Source of the DNA: an uncultured Clostridia bacterium
GTDB lineage: Bacteria; Bacillota; Clostridia; Christensenellales; UBA1242
Direction: 5' to 3'
Assembly: GCA_937896905.1 (NCBI GenBank)
Contig: CALBOE010000006.1
Coordinates: 248,001-312,000 of the forward strand
DNA: 64,000 bases
In this document: positions 42,470 through 53,249 of the stretch, piece after piece
Position numbering within the stretch: the stretch's first letter is position 1
Layout of the letters: every line of letters begins with the position of its first letter
Program-made: the position numbers and the translations under genes
The notes under the pieces: generated by a model
What the model was told of the DNA's origin: nothing
The model's database searches: none
The model's input: the letters and a program-made list of their open reading frames with translations, nothing else

Positions 42470-45400
42470 TTATCTAATTCTCATTTTGTTGCGAAGAACA
42501 ATAATTGTTACAGTAACACTAATAACCGCCGTTGCAACAACAACAATAACAATAATTGCCCAAACGTTTAAAGGTTCCTTAACAACAACCTTAAAACTTG
42601 AAATTATGTTGCCCGAACTAGATTGAAGTTTAATGTAATAATCCCCTGCGCCGTGTGTTTTTTCCAAAATTTCAATTTTAGACATTTCCATGGCAGAGTT
42701 TTCATTTATTCTTCCAATAAGAGTATCTTTTCCATTAACAGTCACATACAAATACGCTTCGCCAACTTGTTCGTAAATAATTCCTGGATTAAAGGTTATA
42801 TTAAACCCTTTGGTTGTAGATTTGCCTGGAGCAATTGAACTGTTAATTCTTGGAACTTCATTGTTCATAGTGAACGCAATTGTTACCTCTTGCATTGGAT
42901 AAATTCCGTCCTTAACAGAATATGTTAATGTGAAAGTTTGCTTGCCTGCCATAATGCCCAACTCTTGGCTTTTAAGCATAATTTCATCGTAAGTTAAAAG
43001 TCGCCCATCTGGATTTTCTTCCACATTGTTATTATTAAGCACTTTAATAAACTGTGCGGTAATGTCCTTGCCATTTTGGTTGAACACTTGCTCAATTTTA
43101 TAGTTGCCAATGGTTGTTAAGTCAATGCTTTCAACCGCTTCTTTTGGGTTGATTATTGTAAACACCATGGTTTTTGATAATTCCTTACCCTTGTACATTG
43201 CCATAACCGTGAACCTGTAAGTTCCAAAATGCTTGAAGGTGTAGAAGTATTGTGACTTAACTGGAGTGTAAGGTGCTCCGTTCCTTGTTGCTTTAACAGT
43301 AATTGAAGGTGTTAAATCGTAAAGTGATGGATTGTGTACGTTAATAACAACTTCGCCGTTATAGTAGGCATTTTGAATTGGCGCTTTTCCATTAACTCTT
43401 AAAACAACTTCGGAGAGGGTTGTAATTTCCACATAGTTTTGTTTAATTCCGCTTTCCATAATAAATGTGTGTGAATTGCCTGCCATATCTTTAATTGTAA
43501 AGGTGTACTTTCCGCTTCCTTTAATTAAATACGACCCAATTTCACCCAAATTTTTAAGGTTAACTGTTTCAACAAATTCGTCGTTGTAGAACACATCTAA
43601 AACAAGTGAATTTTTCTTTGCAATGTTTAAAGCCGACACGCTTACCGAATTATTATCTGCATTATATTGCGTTATATATTGTGTAAGTTTAAGCGCGTAA
43701 ACCCCGTCTATGGCTTCTGTTTTGAAGTAAGATAAATTGGTTGTGGTGCTTAATTTTTCGGTTGTTAGTTTGGTTTTTGTTGGATCCTTATCGTCTATTT
43801 CTTTATATTCTAAAGCCACGTTGCCAATAATGTTTTCAGATTTATCAACCTTTAAAATTCCACAATACAAAGGATAGGTGGTTGTGTATATTTTGTGAAC
43901 GGTGAATGTATACCTTTGCCCTTTTTCGTTGATTGTTTCGAAAATTGTAACATAGTCGTGCTGTGCATCTTGGTCGGTTGCCACAACAACACTAAGATTT
44001 TGATTAGAAATGTAAAGTGGCAAATCAAGTTTTGGATAGTTGCCCGACCCTACGTTAATTCCAAGTGCACTCAATTTCGTTGCATATGCTGCAATGTCAT
44101 CTATTTTAAAGTATTCATTGCGCGAAACGGCCTTTAGGCTTTCATCTTGAACATAATACAAATGATTTAAAACCGTTTGAACAGAGAACGCATAAACTTT
44201 GTTTGCTAAATAAAAACCGTTTGCACCATATATTCTAATTTCAAATTTGTAAATACCTTCGCTGTCGGAAGCTGTGTTAATAATGTAGTTGCTAACATTA
44301 TTCAAATCGTAATTAGCATATGTGCCGTCTTTTTTCATTTCGTGCAAAATGTATTCATAAGTAAATGCACTGTTTGTTATTTTAACCCAACTTAAATTCA
44401 TTGTGCCAGAAGCCGTTTTTGTTGGCCTTACCTCTTCACTAGAATAGTTTACGTTATAGAAGTATTCCACTGGTTGTTTTGCATTGCTTGTATCCATTAA
44501 GTTAACCGCACCTGTGGTTGTGTTTATAACAACATTGTAAGTGAACTCTGTTTCTGTTCCATAAATAAAGTTAATAACATATTTAAACTCTTTGCCCAAG
44601 TTTTTATAGTATGGGAACAATTCAATTTTGCCTTCTTCCTTAACAATTTTTAAAATTAAAGTTCCGTCAAAATATTTTTCTGTGCCTGTGGTTGTGTTAA
44701 AACTTTCGTTGTTAACCAAAATGGTTATGTCGTAAAGAGAAATGTCGTAGTTAATAACCACCGAATTTAATGTGTAGTAAACATTATTTTCTACAAAGTG
44801 TCCGCCATTAAAGGCAATTTCGTAGAAGGCTTTTCCGCTTGTGTTAAAGCGATAGTTAGAAACCTTGCCAAAAGCATCAACCATTGTTAACTGATATGTG
44901 CCAGCTAAACCATAAATAATGTCGTAACTTTCTTGTGAATCGGTGATGTAATAGTTATAACCATTTGCAGGGTTACAGAAATATGTTGTAGATTCTGTTC
45001 CTTGTGTTATGGTTATTTCTTTAGCGTAATACACAATTCCATTTTTCTCTGTGTTTGCGCCTTTAAGGTTAATAACGTATTGATCCCCCCGCATTTCAAC
45101 AAGATTTTCAATGGTCAAACTTATAATTTCGTCTTTATTATAGAAGTTTATTGTGGTTTGGCTAACGCTTGTTCTTGAGCGGATAATAAATGTGTAGTTG
45201 CCTTGACCACTTGCATTAAACATATTAACAATGCTTTGCATTAAGCCAGCGTTATCGAACGTTGTGGTTGCATTGGTGTTAATAAACTTAGTTTCTCCAG
45301 TGTTAACATTTTTAAGTTCTATGCGGTAGAATTTATCTTTTGCTTGTTTGTCGCCTTCAAAAGCTGTGTCTAGCGAAACGTTAAACACAGTTAAAGGTTC

Positions 45401-48400
45401 AACTGCTTTTTCTGGTCCAAACATTTGAACTGAGTCTTTAATTTCTGTACCTACCAACAAATTGAAACTTAGTGCAATGTTAAGATTGTCGTAATTATTA
45501 TATTCGTCTTCATACGCATAGAAAATTACATATTGGCAAGTGTTTCCCGCCTTGTCCACTTCTAAAATTTCAACATACTTACCGTAATATGTGTTGCCAG
45601 AAAGTATTGCGCTATAGGTTTTAGCAGCATTTGTTACACGTGCTTGTTCATATTTTGCAAAATTTGTAACTGGCATATCTAATTGCAATGCTGAAAGATC
45701 GTCCGAAGCACGATAATAAACTTTATCAACACCTTTGTTTGCATCTTCGCCCCTAATGAACGTTGTTTCTGGGCTAACCCTAAACGCATACAAGGTAGAA
45801 GCATCTTGTTCTGTTGCAAAATACTTTTTATATTGGTTAACAAAATAAACTCTGCTTCCATTTTCATAAACCGCTTTTTCAAACATTTGCTCTTCAGGTT
45901 CTAAATAGTAATGCACCAAACTGTCAGTCTTTATTAATTGATTAATATTGTCGGTTGGCGCTTCACGATCCAGCGTCACCTTGTAAACCGTTTCGTAATA
46001 TGCAACCGCATTATTGCTAGCATAGTTATCAAAATAATAATAACATTTAGAGTATTTGTCGGCTGGAGTTTCATTGTTAGCATACAACCTAAACCTAATT
46101 GTAATTTCGTAGCTTAAAGAACTGCTTAACGCTTCGGTGTTAATTGTTCCGTCGGCATTTCTTAAATAGGTTGGCAGAATAATTGTTCTAGAAACAACAT
46201 TGTTTCCATTTTCTTCGCTAACATTATTTATAACATAGTCGCTGTTTGTTAACAAACTAACTTTGCCACCCAAATTGTTGTATTGGTGGTCTATAAACTT
46301 GCTGAACTCTCCGTCTTTGGTTTGATTAACAACCAAATAGTTTATGTCCACTTGTGCTTGTTCGTAATTTGTTAAATCATAAACTGGCAATTCAATTTTA
46401 ACAAACTCTTCGCTTGTAACCAAAGTTGTTTCGCCTTGCTCTATTGCACTAATCGAGCCATTAAAGCCAACGGCCTTATCTCCTGTTGCATAAACCGGCG
46501 TTGCTGGCTTGTCGGTTGGCTTATTTGCTTTTGGAATTCTAAATCCAACAATTTGAGAATGCGCCCCTCTTTCACCTCCGCTTTCAACTCCGTCGTAAAT
46601 ATGCACAACATAATCGCCAGGCAAGCAAAGCCAACTTGCGCTGTTGCCAGCCAAAACAAGTTTTGCCCTGTCAGCTTCGTTTATGAATTCTGCAATGTTA
46701 ATGTTGTAATATCCATTAGTGTATGTAGCACTGTCAACAAGTTCTGTTAAACTGATATCAAACAATTTTAAAACTTTGCCATCTCTGCTAATTTGACGCT
46801 CTGTATCCACAAAATATAGTGTAACCATTAAACGTCCAGCATTGTACATAGACGAATTTGTTCCGTCAAAATATTTGGCTGCTGGAATATTGTAGGTTGC
46901 TGGAAGAACGTTGGATTTTAAATAGATGTTATATTCGGCAATTTCTGGCAAGGTTGTTGTGCCAACTTCTAGCCCGCTAGAAACAAAACTATTAAACAAT
47001 CTTTCTTGGTTTAAAATGCCAATAGATATGTTGCCGCCATTTGGCTCTTCCGTTTCAATAATACCATTTCTATCCACAATTAAATAGTAAGTTTGCACAA
47101 ACTTATCTTGCGAATTTGCATTGTTGAAATCGGAAGAATTTCCAACATAAGTTCGTGTTATAACATACAAACCTTCTCTGGTTTTGCCATCAACAACGTT
47201 CAATAGTTCTAGCCCCCTATCGTTTAACGATTGCTTTGAGCTATCATATAATGTTTCTCCACCCTCTTTTGAAAGTTTGTTTGTGTAGAAGAATCTGTCG
47301 CTAAAGTTATCAAAATTTAAAGAATAATAATCATATTTAATTGTTGCAACTTCGTAAAGGCCTGTTCCAACTAGCCATGTTATGGCAACATAATTTTCGC
47401 TGGTTGCATGAACGTGGTCGTTTAAATAGTTGCCTGTATATAATCTATAAACTCCTGCTTGATTGGTAAATGTGCTTGGAATTTTATTTTTGGTAATTTC
47501 GTCGTTAGAATAGAACGCCATTAAACGTGAATTATCTTTGTTAATTTCAACTGTTACAAACGACCTAGAATTAATAATATTATCTAACCCAACTTGGTTT
47601 TTACCTTTTAGGTAAAATGTTCTAACCATGCTGCTGCTAAGATTATCATAAACCATAGTAAGTTCGTTGTTAGAAGTGGTTATTTCTCCACGAGAAAGTT
47701 TGTTATCAATCACTGGCCTGTCGTCATAGGCAGATAGAGCTGTGTTTTGCACGGTTAAATAATAAGTGCCATTAAACGCATTAAACAAAGCATTAAGTGC
47801 TAATACATTTGTTCCATCTTGAACAAAATATCCTTTTTGTGCATAGGCAAATGTGTTTGCCTTGCTAGAAGCAAGTTTAATGAAATTTAATAAATCTTGG
47901 TCTAGCTCTGTTTGTCCTTCTTCAAACAAAGGAATTGCTTTATGTGTTGCCAACTTAATTGAAACATCTGCACCAGAAATGAATGCTTCGTTACTTTTCA
48001 TTTGGCCATCAACCTTCATAAAACTTTCGGTAGAATCAATAACCACCATAAACTTGGTTGAATTGCCAGCTTCATCAGTTAGTGTGTATATATAAATACC
48101 ATCTCTAATAATAACGTTGCTGAAAGCAATTTCATTGTCTAGCCCATTGGCTTTGCCAATATCGAATGGTCCAACCGTTTTCCCTAACTGATAGTCGGTT
48201 GTAAACCAAACTTGGCTAGCAGTTGGATTAAGTTCCTTTGCTTGTTCGCTGCTTTTTATTATTGGAGTAAACGAATATTTTGCCGTTATGTTTGCTCCGC
48301 TTGTTTTATTGTTCCAATAAACGCTGGTGAACGAATCGGAAATTGAATAAATTAATTCTTCATAATGGCTTCCCGTTTTAGCGGTTGCAAATTCATAATA

Positions 48401-50701
48401 AACTTTATCTTCGGCATAAACTTCTTGCACCGCATAGGCAGAAACTCCAGTTATGTGTTGCCTATCAATAGTAAACATTCTGTATGCAACCGCACTTCCC
48501 TCTGTTTTAAGTTCAATTAAATAACTTGCTCCTTCGTTGGCTGCAATGTTTCCACCTAAAATATCGCCAGAAGTTAACGGGTTGGCCGTTTTTGTTAATA
48601 ACGTTGCCTTATCGTAATATTGATTTTTAACAGTGTAGTAATTCGCCTGAATTTCTCTTTCAAAAGTTCCTGGTTCTGCCCAAGTTATTTTAACATTTTT
48701 ATTAGTAAATTTATTAGAGCCAACAATTTGAGGTTCGGCTTCGTCTGTAACAACGTTAATGTTAACTGTATCGGTTGTGTATTGGAACGCAAAGGCTTGG
48801 TAGAACATATGTGGTTTGCCACTAACAACCATATCTGTTTTAACGCGCACAAACACCATATAATAGCCAGGTTTGTTAAAGGTTGTTTGGTTTTTGAACT
48901 CTGTTGGCAAAGGAAGGTTTTGCTCATCTAAATCTAGTGTAGGAGTGTAATAGTAAAAACTTCCTAAAATATCGTTGTCGCCTGCTTCTTGGGTTTGCAC
49001 AAATTCATCAGTTGTGTCTAGCCACAAACTGCCTTGATTTGTTTTTTGATATTTGTTCGAAGCACTTAAAATTGTTTGCAAAGCTTGCCAGCCAGATGCA
49101 GAAAGTTGGGTTCCAACTGCAATGTCTTTTTCGTAAACAAATGCAAAGCTTTCTGTTTTCAACAATTCGTCAACAAAAACGTCTTCCATAACCGAAGAAA
49201 GCAACGCATCTTCTGTTTGGCTTGATAAAATTGTTCCAACCTTTTTTGCTTCAACTGCCGTGTTAATTGTGTAGGCAACGCCTAGTTTGTCTGCTTCTGG
49301 GTTTGTTCCCAAAAGGTAACCATTAGGCACAATAAGGTCAATTTTATTGTCGGGTTTGGCAATATCAACCTTTCTCATTTGAGCTTCTGCATAACCCTCT
49401 TTGGAATATTTAAGTTCAAATCCATGAATAATTAAGGTTTCGCTTTGAAGCATAAGCCCAATTTCTGGCATATTGTCTGCTTTGTAGCCACGGTATAAAT
49501 ACTCATAGCTAAAACGATATGTTCCCATTTCTGTTAGCACCAAAACTGCAGTGTTAATGTTTCCGTTTTCGGTGTTCAATGGCATTTCGGAAATATGTGT
49601 TTCGCCATTTAAGGTTTTTTCACACACCAATTTTCTGCCAGTTATTGTGCCGTATACGTCTTGTAATTCTTCATATCTCCAATCGTAACTAGTAACAACA
49701 CCATTTGATGTGTGAGTGTAGGAAAGTTTATATTTTGAATAATCATAAGTTAAGGTTGGGTATTGCCCATTTTCTTTGCCGTCTGCTTCTTCGCCTAAAT
49801 AATATCTATATGCACCATTTCTGTTTTCAATATAATTTTCAATGGTTGGTTTGGTTGCATATTCAAATAATCCAGATGCCACATTATCGGTATAAGTGGA
49901 TTTAAAAATTAAATAAAAACTAAATTCTTGCGTGTATTGATATTCATTATAAAAATATTTAACGGTAAAAGTGTAATAACCATCAAACCCGGCTTTTTGT
50001 GGAATTATGTATGCAAAATCTTGATAGGTAGAGCCATCCATAACATATTCACGCACAGATGGCAAAACAATGTCCCTTCCATTTCTTTTTGCACTAACCC
50101 TAACAAATTGAAGTTGTGCACCAGTGTTTTCTGTGTTGATTTTTGTTCCCGTAACTAAAGTTGGGTCTTGAACGTCCCTATATTCTGCGTAGTAACCACC
50201 AAAACTAAATAAAATGGCTTCGGCAAGCGTGTTGTTTGAATTGCTGTGCGCCACGCTTCTATAATATGTTGTGTTGTTTTTGGTGTAGGATTCGTTTCCC
50301 AACATAACAAACGAATTATTATTAACAACCGTTTTGTTAGAGTTTACGCTTGGAATGTTTTCAAACTTGTAGGAATTAGGTGTGTCTGTGTACGAAGCAA
50401 CTTGCATTTCTTTAGGGCTAGCATTCTCCCAATCTTGTTTGAATGCGAAATTCTCGTCAAGATAACCATTTGATGTTTCTTCGTAATCGTCACCCGTTGA
50501 AAGAACAACAACCTTTTCGGCTGAAAGAATAATATTGTTTTGGTCCTTTTGGCTAAACTGCTCGTCCGCAATAATTTCCGCCGCAAACGCTTTTGATTGC
50601 TCTGGCTTTTGCCAAATTGGAGCAAACACACAAATACTTGCCAACAGCAAAACCGTGGCAAATGTTATTGATTTATAAATCCTACTAATTTTCCCCTTCA
50701 A
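42470..50701 (-). CDS. Giant membrane-anchored surface protein with Ig-like repeats
   Basis: About 2743 residues from a TTG at 50701, preferred because AAGGGGA lies just upstream; a further in-frame TTG at 50737 has no ribosome-binding site. An N-terminal signal segment (SITFATVLLLASICVFAP) is followed by thousands of residues of beta-sandwich repeats. Recurrent D-x-AGN turns are visible in DEAGNSTKF, DKAGNTCQY and DMAGNSHTF, as in bacterial Ig-like domains. The C-terminus is one transmembrane helix (VWAIIVIVVVATAVISVTV) and a short basic tail, with no LPxTG. The region is extracellular and may be an adhesin. No enzyme motif was found. Confidence 0.8.
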   Translation of the reverse strand: MKGKISRIYKSITFATVLLLASICVFAPIWQKPEQSKAFAAEIIADEQFSQKDQNNIILSAEKVVVLSTGDDYEETSNGYLDENFAFKQDWENASPKEMQVASYTDTPNSYKFENIPSVNSNKTVVNNNSFVMLGNESYTKNNTTYYRSVAHSNSNNTLAEAILFSFGGYYAEYRDVQDPTLVTGTKINTENTGAQLQFVRVSAKRNGRDIVLPSVREYVMDGSTYQDFAYIIPQKAGFDGYYTFTVKYFYNEYQYTQEFSFYLIFKSTYTDNVASGLFEYATKPTIENYIENRNGAYRYYLGEEADGKENGQYPTLTYDYSKYKLSYTHTSNGVVTSYDWRYEELQDVYGTITGRKLVCEKTLNGETHISEMPLNTENGNINTAVLVLTEMGTYRFSYEYLYRGYKADNMPEIGLMLQSETLIIHGFELKYSKEGYAEAQMRKVDIAKPDNKIDLIVPNGYLLGTNPEADKLGVAYTINTAVEAKKVGTILSSQTEDALLSSVMEDVFVDELLKTESFAFVYEKDIAVGTQLSASGWQALQTILSASNKYQKTNQGSLWLDTTDEFVQTQEAGDNDILGSFYYYTPTLDLDEQNLPLPTEFKNQTTFNKPGYYMVFVRVKTDMVVSGKPHMFYQAFAFQYTTDTVNINVVTDEAEPQIVGSNKFTNKNVKITWAEPGTFEREIQANYYTVKNQYYDKATLLTKTANPLTSGDILGGNIAANEGASYLIELKTEGSAVAYRMFTIDRQHITGVSAYAVQEVYAEDKVYYEFATAKTGSHYEELIYSISDSFTSVYWNNKTSGANITAKYSFTPIIKSSEQAKELNPTASQVWFTTDYQLGKTVGPFDIGKANGLDNEIAFSNVIIRDGIYIYTLTDEAGNSTKFMVVIDSTESFMKVDGQMKSNEAFISGADVSIKLATHKAIPLFEEGQTELDQDLLNFIKLASSKANTFAYAQKGYFVQDGTNVLALNALFNAFNGTYYLTVQNTALSAYDDRPVIDNKLSRGEITTSNNELTMVYDNLSSSMVRTFYLKGKNQVGLDNIINSRSFVTVEINKDNSRLMAFYSNDEITKNKIPSTFTNQAGVYRLYTGNYLNDHVHATSENYVAITWLVGTGLYEVATIKYDYYSLNFDNFSDRFFYTNKLSKEGGETLYDSSKQSLNDRGLELLNVVDGKTREGLYVITRTYVGNSSDFNNANSQDKFVQTYYLIVDRNGIIETEEPNGGNISIGILNQERLFNSFVSSGLEVGTTTLPEIAEYNIYLKSNVLPATYNIPAAKYFDGTNSSMYNAGRLMVTLYFVDTERQISRDGKVLKLFDISLTELVDSATYTNGYYNINIAEFINEADRAKLVLAGNSASWLCLPGDYVVHIYDGVESGGERGAHSQIVGFRIPKANKPTDKPATPVYATGDKAVGFNGSISAIEQGETTLVTSEEFVKIELPVYDLTNYEQAQVDINYLVVNQTKDGEFSKFIDHQYNNLGGKVSLLTNSDYVINNVSEENGNNVVSRTIILPTYLRNADGTINTEALSSSLSYEITIRFRLYANNETPADKYSKCYYYFDNYASNNAVAYYETVYKVTLDREAPTDNINQLIKTDSLVHYYLEPEEQMFEKAVYENGSRVYFVNQYKKYFATEQDASTLYAFRVSPETTFIRGEDANKGVDKVYYRASDDLSALQLDMPVTNFAKYEQARVTNAAKTYSAILSGNTYYGKYVEILEVDKAGNTCQYVIFYAYEDEYNNYDNLNIALSFNLLVGTEIKDSVQMFGPEKAVEPLTVFNVSLDTAFEGDKQAKDKFYRIELKNVNTGETKFINTNATTTFDNAGLMQSIVNMFNASGQGNYTFIIRSRTSVSQTTINFYNKDEIISLTIENLVEMRGDQYVINLKGANTEKNGIVYYAKEITITQGTESTTYFCNPANGYNYYITDSQESYDIIYGLAGTYQLTMVDAFGKVSNYRFNTSGKAFYEIAFNGGHFVENNVYYTLNSVVINYDISLYDITILVNNESFNTTTGTEKYFDGTLILKIVKEEGKIELFPYYKNLGKEFKYVINFIYGTETEFTYNVVINTTTGAVNLMDTSNAKQPVEYFYNVNYSSEEVRPTKTASGTMNLSWVKITNSAFTYEYILHEMKKDGTYANYDLNNVSNYIINTASDSEGIYKFEIRIYGANGFYLANKVYAFSVQTVLNHLYYVQDESLKAVSRNEYFKIDDIAAYATKLSALGINVGSGNYPKLDLPLYISNQNLSVVVATDQDAQHDYVTIFETINEKGQRYTFTVHKIYTTTYPLYCGILKVDKSENIIGNVALEYKEIDDKDPTKTKLTTEKLSTTTNLSYFKTEAIDGVYALKLTQYITQYNADNNSVSVSALNIAKKNSLVLDVFYNDEFVETVNLKNLGEIGSYLIKGSGKYTFTIKDMAGNSHTFIMESGIKQNYVEITTLSEVVLRVNGKAPIQNAYYNGEVVINVHNPSLYDLTPSITVKATRNGAPYTPVKSQYFYTFKHFGTYRFTVMAMYKGKELSKTMVFTIINPKEAVESIDLTTIGNYKIEQVFNQNGKDITAQFIKVLNNNNVEENPDGRLLTYDEIMLKSQELGIMAGKQTFTLTYSVKDGIYPMQEVTIAFTMNNEVPRINSSIAPGKSTTKGFNITFNPGIIYEQVGEAYLYVTVNGKDTLIGRINENSAMEMSKIEILEKTHGAGDYYIKLQSSSGNIISSFKVVVKEPLNVWAIIVIVVVATAVISVTVTIIVLRNKMRIR

Positions 50702-50777
50702 AACTAATCCCCTTATTATGTTTTGTAAAACACACAAAATTATCTACACGCACAAGCGAATATATATAATTTACTAA

Positions 50778-50806
50778 ATTATATCATAAGGAAAATTAAA
50801 AAACAA
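50778..50806 (-). promoter_or_regulatory. Proximal promoter of the giant surface protein
   Basis: TTGTTT (50801-50806), 17-base spacer, TATAAT (50778-50783) with TG-A just before (extended -10), on the minus strand. Confidence 0.65.
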
Positions 50807-50809
50807 ACG

Positions 50810-50838
50810 ATTAAAAATATTTTGTAAAACTTTGTCAA
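50810..50838 (-). promoter_or_regulatory. Distal tandem promoter of the giant surface protein
   Basis: TTGACA (50833-50838), 17-base spacer, TTTAAT (50810-50815) on the minus strand, immediately upstream of the proximal promoter. Confidence 0.5.
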
Positions 50839-50992
50839 TTTAGCATACAACCCATTTTAATTGCTGAAAAATTATTTAAAATATTATTTTTAATTTAATT
50901 TTTTTATTTTTAATTAAAAAAATATTAAAAATTGCACTTTTTAATTGTTTTTGCGCATTTTTAATATTTTTTTATGGATTTTATTTATTTTT

Positions 50993-52408
50993 TTAAATTA
51001 ATTTTTCAACATCTTTAACCGTAACCAATTTTAAAGTTTTGGCAATTTCTTTTTCGTTTGCGTCAACATAATAGAAATAAGTTCCATCAATCCGCTCGGT
51101 AACAAATTCGTAGCAAGCAATTTCCTTACCGCTATCTAAACGGATTACCGCTTTGCTGGTTTTTAAAACGTTATAATCAAACCCTAACAATTTTTCACAC
51201 TCTGTTTGTGTTGCGCCAAAAGCTGGTGAACGAGAAATATGGTTTAATGCATAGTTTGTTGCTTCTAAGCCCACCACATCTTGCGCAGTTAAATTAACTT
51301 TAACTTTAATAAGGTCTGGATAATATATAACCCGGTTCATAACTGGTGCCAAATTTAAATACGCCACGTTTGCATTCACTTCTTGCCACACAACTTCCAT
51401 ATTTTCAAATCCAATGTTGTTAACAAAGGTTTTTGCCATTTCCTTTGCCTGTTCAACCTTCATAATTCCATCTGCTGGCTCAGCGTATCCAGCAAGCGAC
51501 ATTAAAAGTCCGCCCCTTTTGCTAACTTGAGCATCAAAATTTGCATTGTCAACGTCTACTTTAAAGTCGTATGTTGCAATGTCGCCATTGGTTTGTGCAA
51601 CATATTCAACCTTTGCATCTCTTCCTTTAAACACAACTTGGGTTAAATATTCTTGCGCTTTTTCTTTGCTAACTTCCTCTTGTGGCAAACCTTTAACTTC
51701 ACTTGTTTCTAGAGCTGTGGAAAATGGCCCATCAAAAATCATAGACGGATATTCAACCGCGTTATTTGTAACATCTCCCATTCCGGCAGAAAGTTCATTC
51801 ATTCCGCTTTTATTAAAAATGCTGGCATCAACAAAATTAAATCCTGTGTCGTAAAACCCAGAATTTTGCTTATTAAACTTCTGTTTAATTTCACCCAACA
51901 CAAGCGCAATTCTATCAAACAAAAGCTCTTGTTGTTGTGTTAGCGTTTGGTTGTTGTTTAACGCTTTGGTGTATGCTTCACACACTCCATTAATTTGATT
52001 AAAAAACTTGGTTGCCGAAGCCACGTTTTCTTCATCTATTGGCAACACGCTTAGCCCCGCCAAAATGTAGTTGCAATCTGTGCGCATATCGTTCATTGTG
52101 TTAATTTTGCCTTGCTTAGTGCTCATGGTTGAATACTTTGCAACATCAACCGAAAGGTTGTTAACATTATCCACCATTGAATAGTAACTTGAAGCATACA
52201 CTCCCTCTAATATGTTAGCATTTTGCTTGCTGGAAGAATAAACCTGATAATAGGCAATTAAAACACAAGTTAAAATAACCAACAAAGAAATAATAACCAC
52301 CAACAAAACTGGAATTGCTTTTTGTGCTTTGGTTTTCTTTTTTGCTTGTTGCTCTTCGCTAACATTAGATTCATTTTCCAAACTAACCGCTTTATTTTTA
52401 TTGTTCAT
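50993..52408 (-). CDS. ypeB: Germination protein YpeB
   Basis: 471 residues. A single N-terminal transmembrane segment follows a Lys-rich cytoplasmic start. The YpeB hallmark YPSMIFDGPFS is at residue ~220, and PepSY-like repeats with VKGLPQEEVS and GGLLMSLAGYAEP follow. YpeB is needed to localise and stabilise the cortex-lytic enzyme SleB, and the gene directly follows sleB here as in most spore-formers. AAAGGTGAA precedes the ATG. Confidence 0.93.
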   Translation of the reverse strand: MNNKNKAVSLENESNVSEEQQAKKKTKAQKAIPVLLVVIISLLVILTCVLIAYYQVYSSSKQNANILEGVYASSYYSMVDNVNNLSVDVAKYSTMSTKQGKINTMNDMRTDCNYILAGLSVLPIDEENVASATKFFNQINGVCEAYTKALNNNQTLTQQQELLFDRIALVLGEIKQKFNKQNSGFYDTGFNFVDASIFNKSGMNELSAGMGDVTNNAVEYPSMIFDGPFSTALETSEVKGLPQEEVSKEKAQEYLTQVVFKGRDAKVEYVAQTNGDIATYDFKVDVDNANFDAQVSKRGGLLMSLAGYAEPADGIMKVEQAKEMAKTFVNNIGFENMEVVWQEVNANVAYLNLAPVMNRVIYYPDLIKVKVNLTAQDVVGLEATNYALNHISRSPAFGATQTECEKLLGFDYNVLKTSKAVIRLDSGKEIACYEFVTERIDGTYFYYVDANEKEIAKTLKLVTVKDVEKLI

Positions 52409-52541
52409 ATTTTCACCTTTTATTGTTATTTAATAATTTATTTAATTTTAATAAATCTGCTTTATTTTAATAAATTGTTGCAATTTTTAATATTTTTATT
52501 TATTTTAACAATATTTATTTATTTTTTATTAAATATTATTT

Positions 52542-53240
52542 TTAAACTGCAAAAACGTGCTTGCCAATTTGTGTAACTTTTTTTGTTGTAAAAATCCATT
52601 TGCTTGTTGCCGTTTTAGGATTATAGTAATACACCGCTCCGTAAGTTGGATCCCAACCATTTAAAGCATCGTCCGCCGCCTGGTATGCTTTTTGGTTTGG
52701 CTCTAAATTAATTTGCCCGTCATTAACTGCGGTGAACGCCCAAGGTTGATAAATTACCCCCGCAATTGTGTTTGGAAATCTGCTGTCTTCCACCCTGTTT
52801 AAAACCACCGCAGCAATAGCCACTTGCCCGGTGTAACTTTCGCCCCTGGCTTCGGCGTAAATAACTTTTGCAAGTAAATATCTATCGTTACTATTATAGT
52901 TAGAACTGCTGGCAGTTTTCGAAACACTTAATCCCATTTTTGCTGCAGTTAATGGGCCAACAATTCCGTCTGGCGTTAATCCATATCTTTGTTGAAACTT
53001 TTTTACTGCCGCTTTGGTTTTAGGGCCATTAATTCCATCAACCGCACCTGTGTAATATCCCCATTTTTTTAGGCGAGATTGCACCTCCTTTGTGTCAGCT
53101 GTTGCCGCTTCAACAAATTCAATTTTGCCTATTGTTGGCGTTGCCGTGTTGTTGGCATTGTTTCCAATAATTCCCACAGCTCCACCTAATACCAACGCTC
53201 CACAAATAATTAATAGGGAAATTAACATTAACTTTTTCAC
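52542..53240 (-). CDS. sleB: Spore cortex-lytic enzyme SleB
   Basis: 232 residues: signal peptide, a PG_binding_1 domain (EVQSRLKKWGYYTG through VGPLTAAKMG, ~54-110) and a Hydrolase_2 (SleB) domain with VIYAEARGESYTGQVAIAAVVLNRV and PWAFTAVNDGQ. It is a lytic transglycosylase acting on muramic-delta-lactam cortex. The start is GTG at 53240 with AAGGAG upstream. It is 9 bases after spoIIR, so the two share a transcript. Confidence 0.95.
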   Translation of the reverse strand: MKKLMLISLLIICGALVLGGAVGIIGNNANNTATPTIGKIEFVEAATADTKEVQSRLKKWGYYTGAVDGINGPKTKAAVKKFQQRYGLTPDGIVGPLTAAKMGLSVSKTASSSNYNSNDRYLLAKVIYAEARGESYTGQVAIAAVVLNRVEDSRFPNTIAGVIYQPWAFTAVNDGQINLEPNQKAYQAADDALNGWDPTYGAVYYYNPKTATSKWIFTTKKVTQIGKHVFAV

Positions 53241-53249
53241 AATAACTCC

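Noticed and set aside
42470..50701. Frameshift or fusion in the giant surface-protein gene
   Set aside because: The frame is continuous from the TTG start to the stop with a signal segment at one end and an anchor helix at the other.
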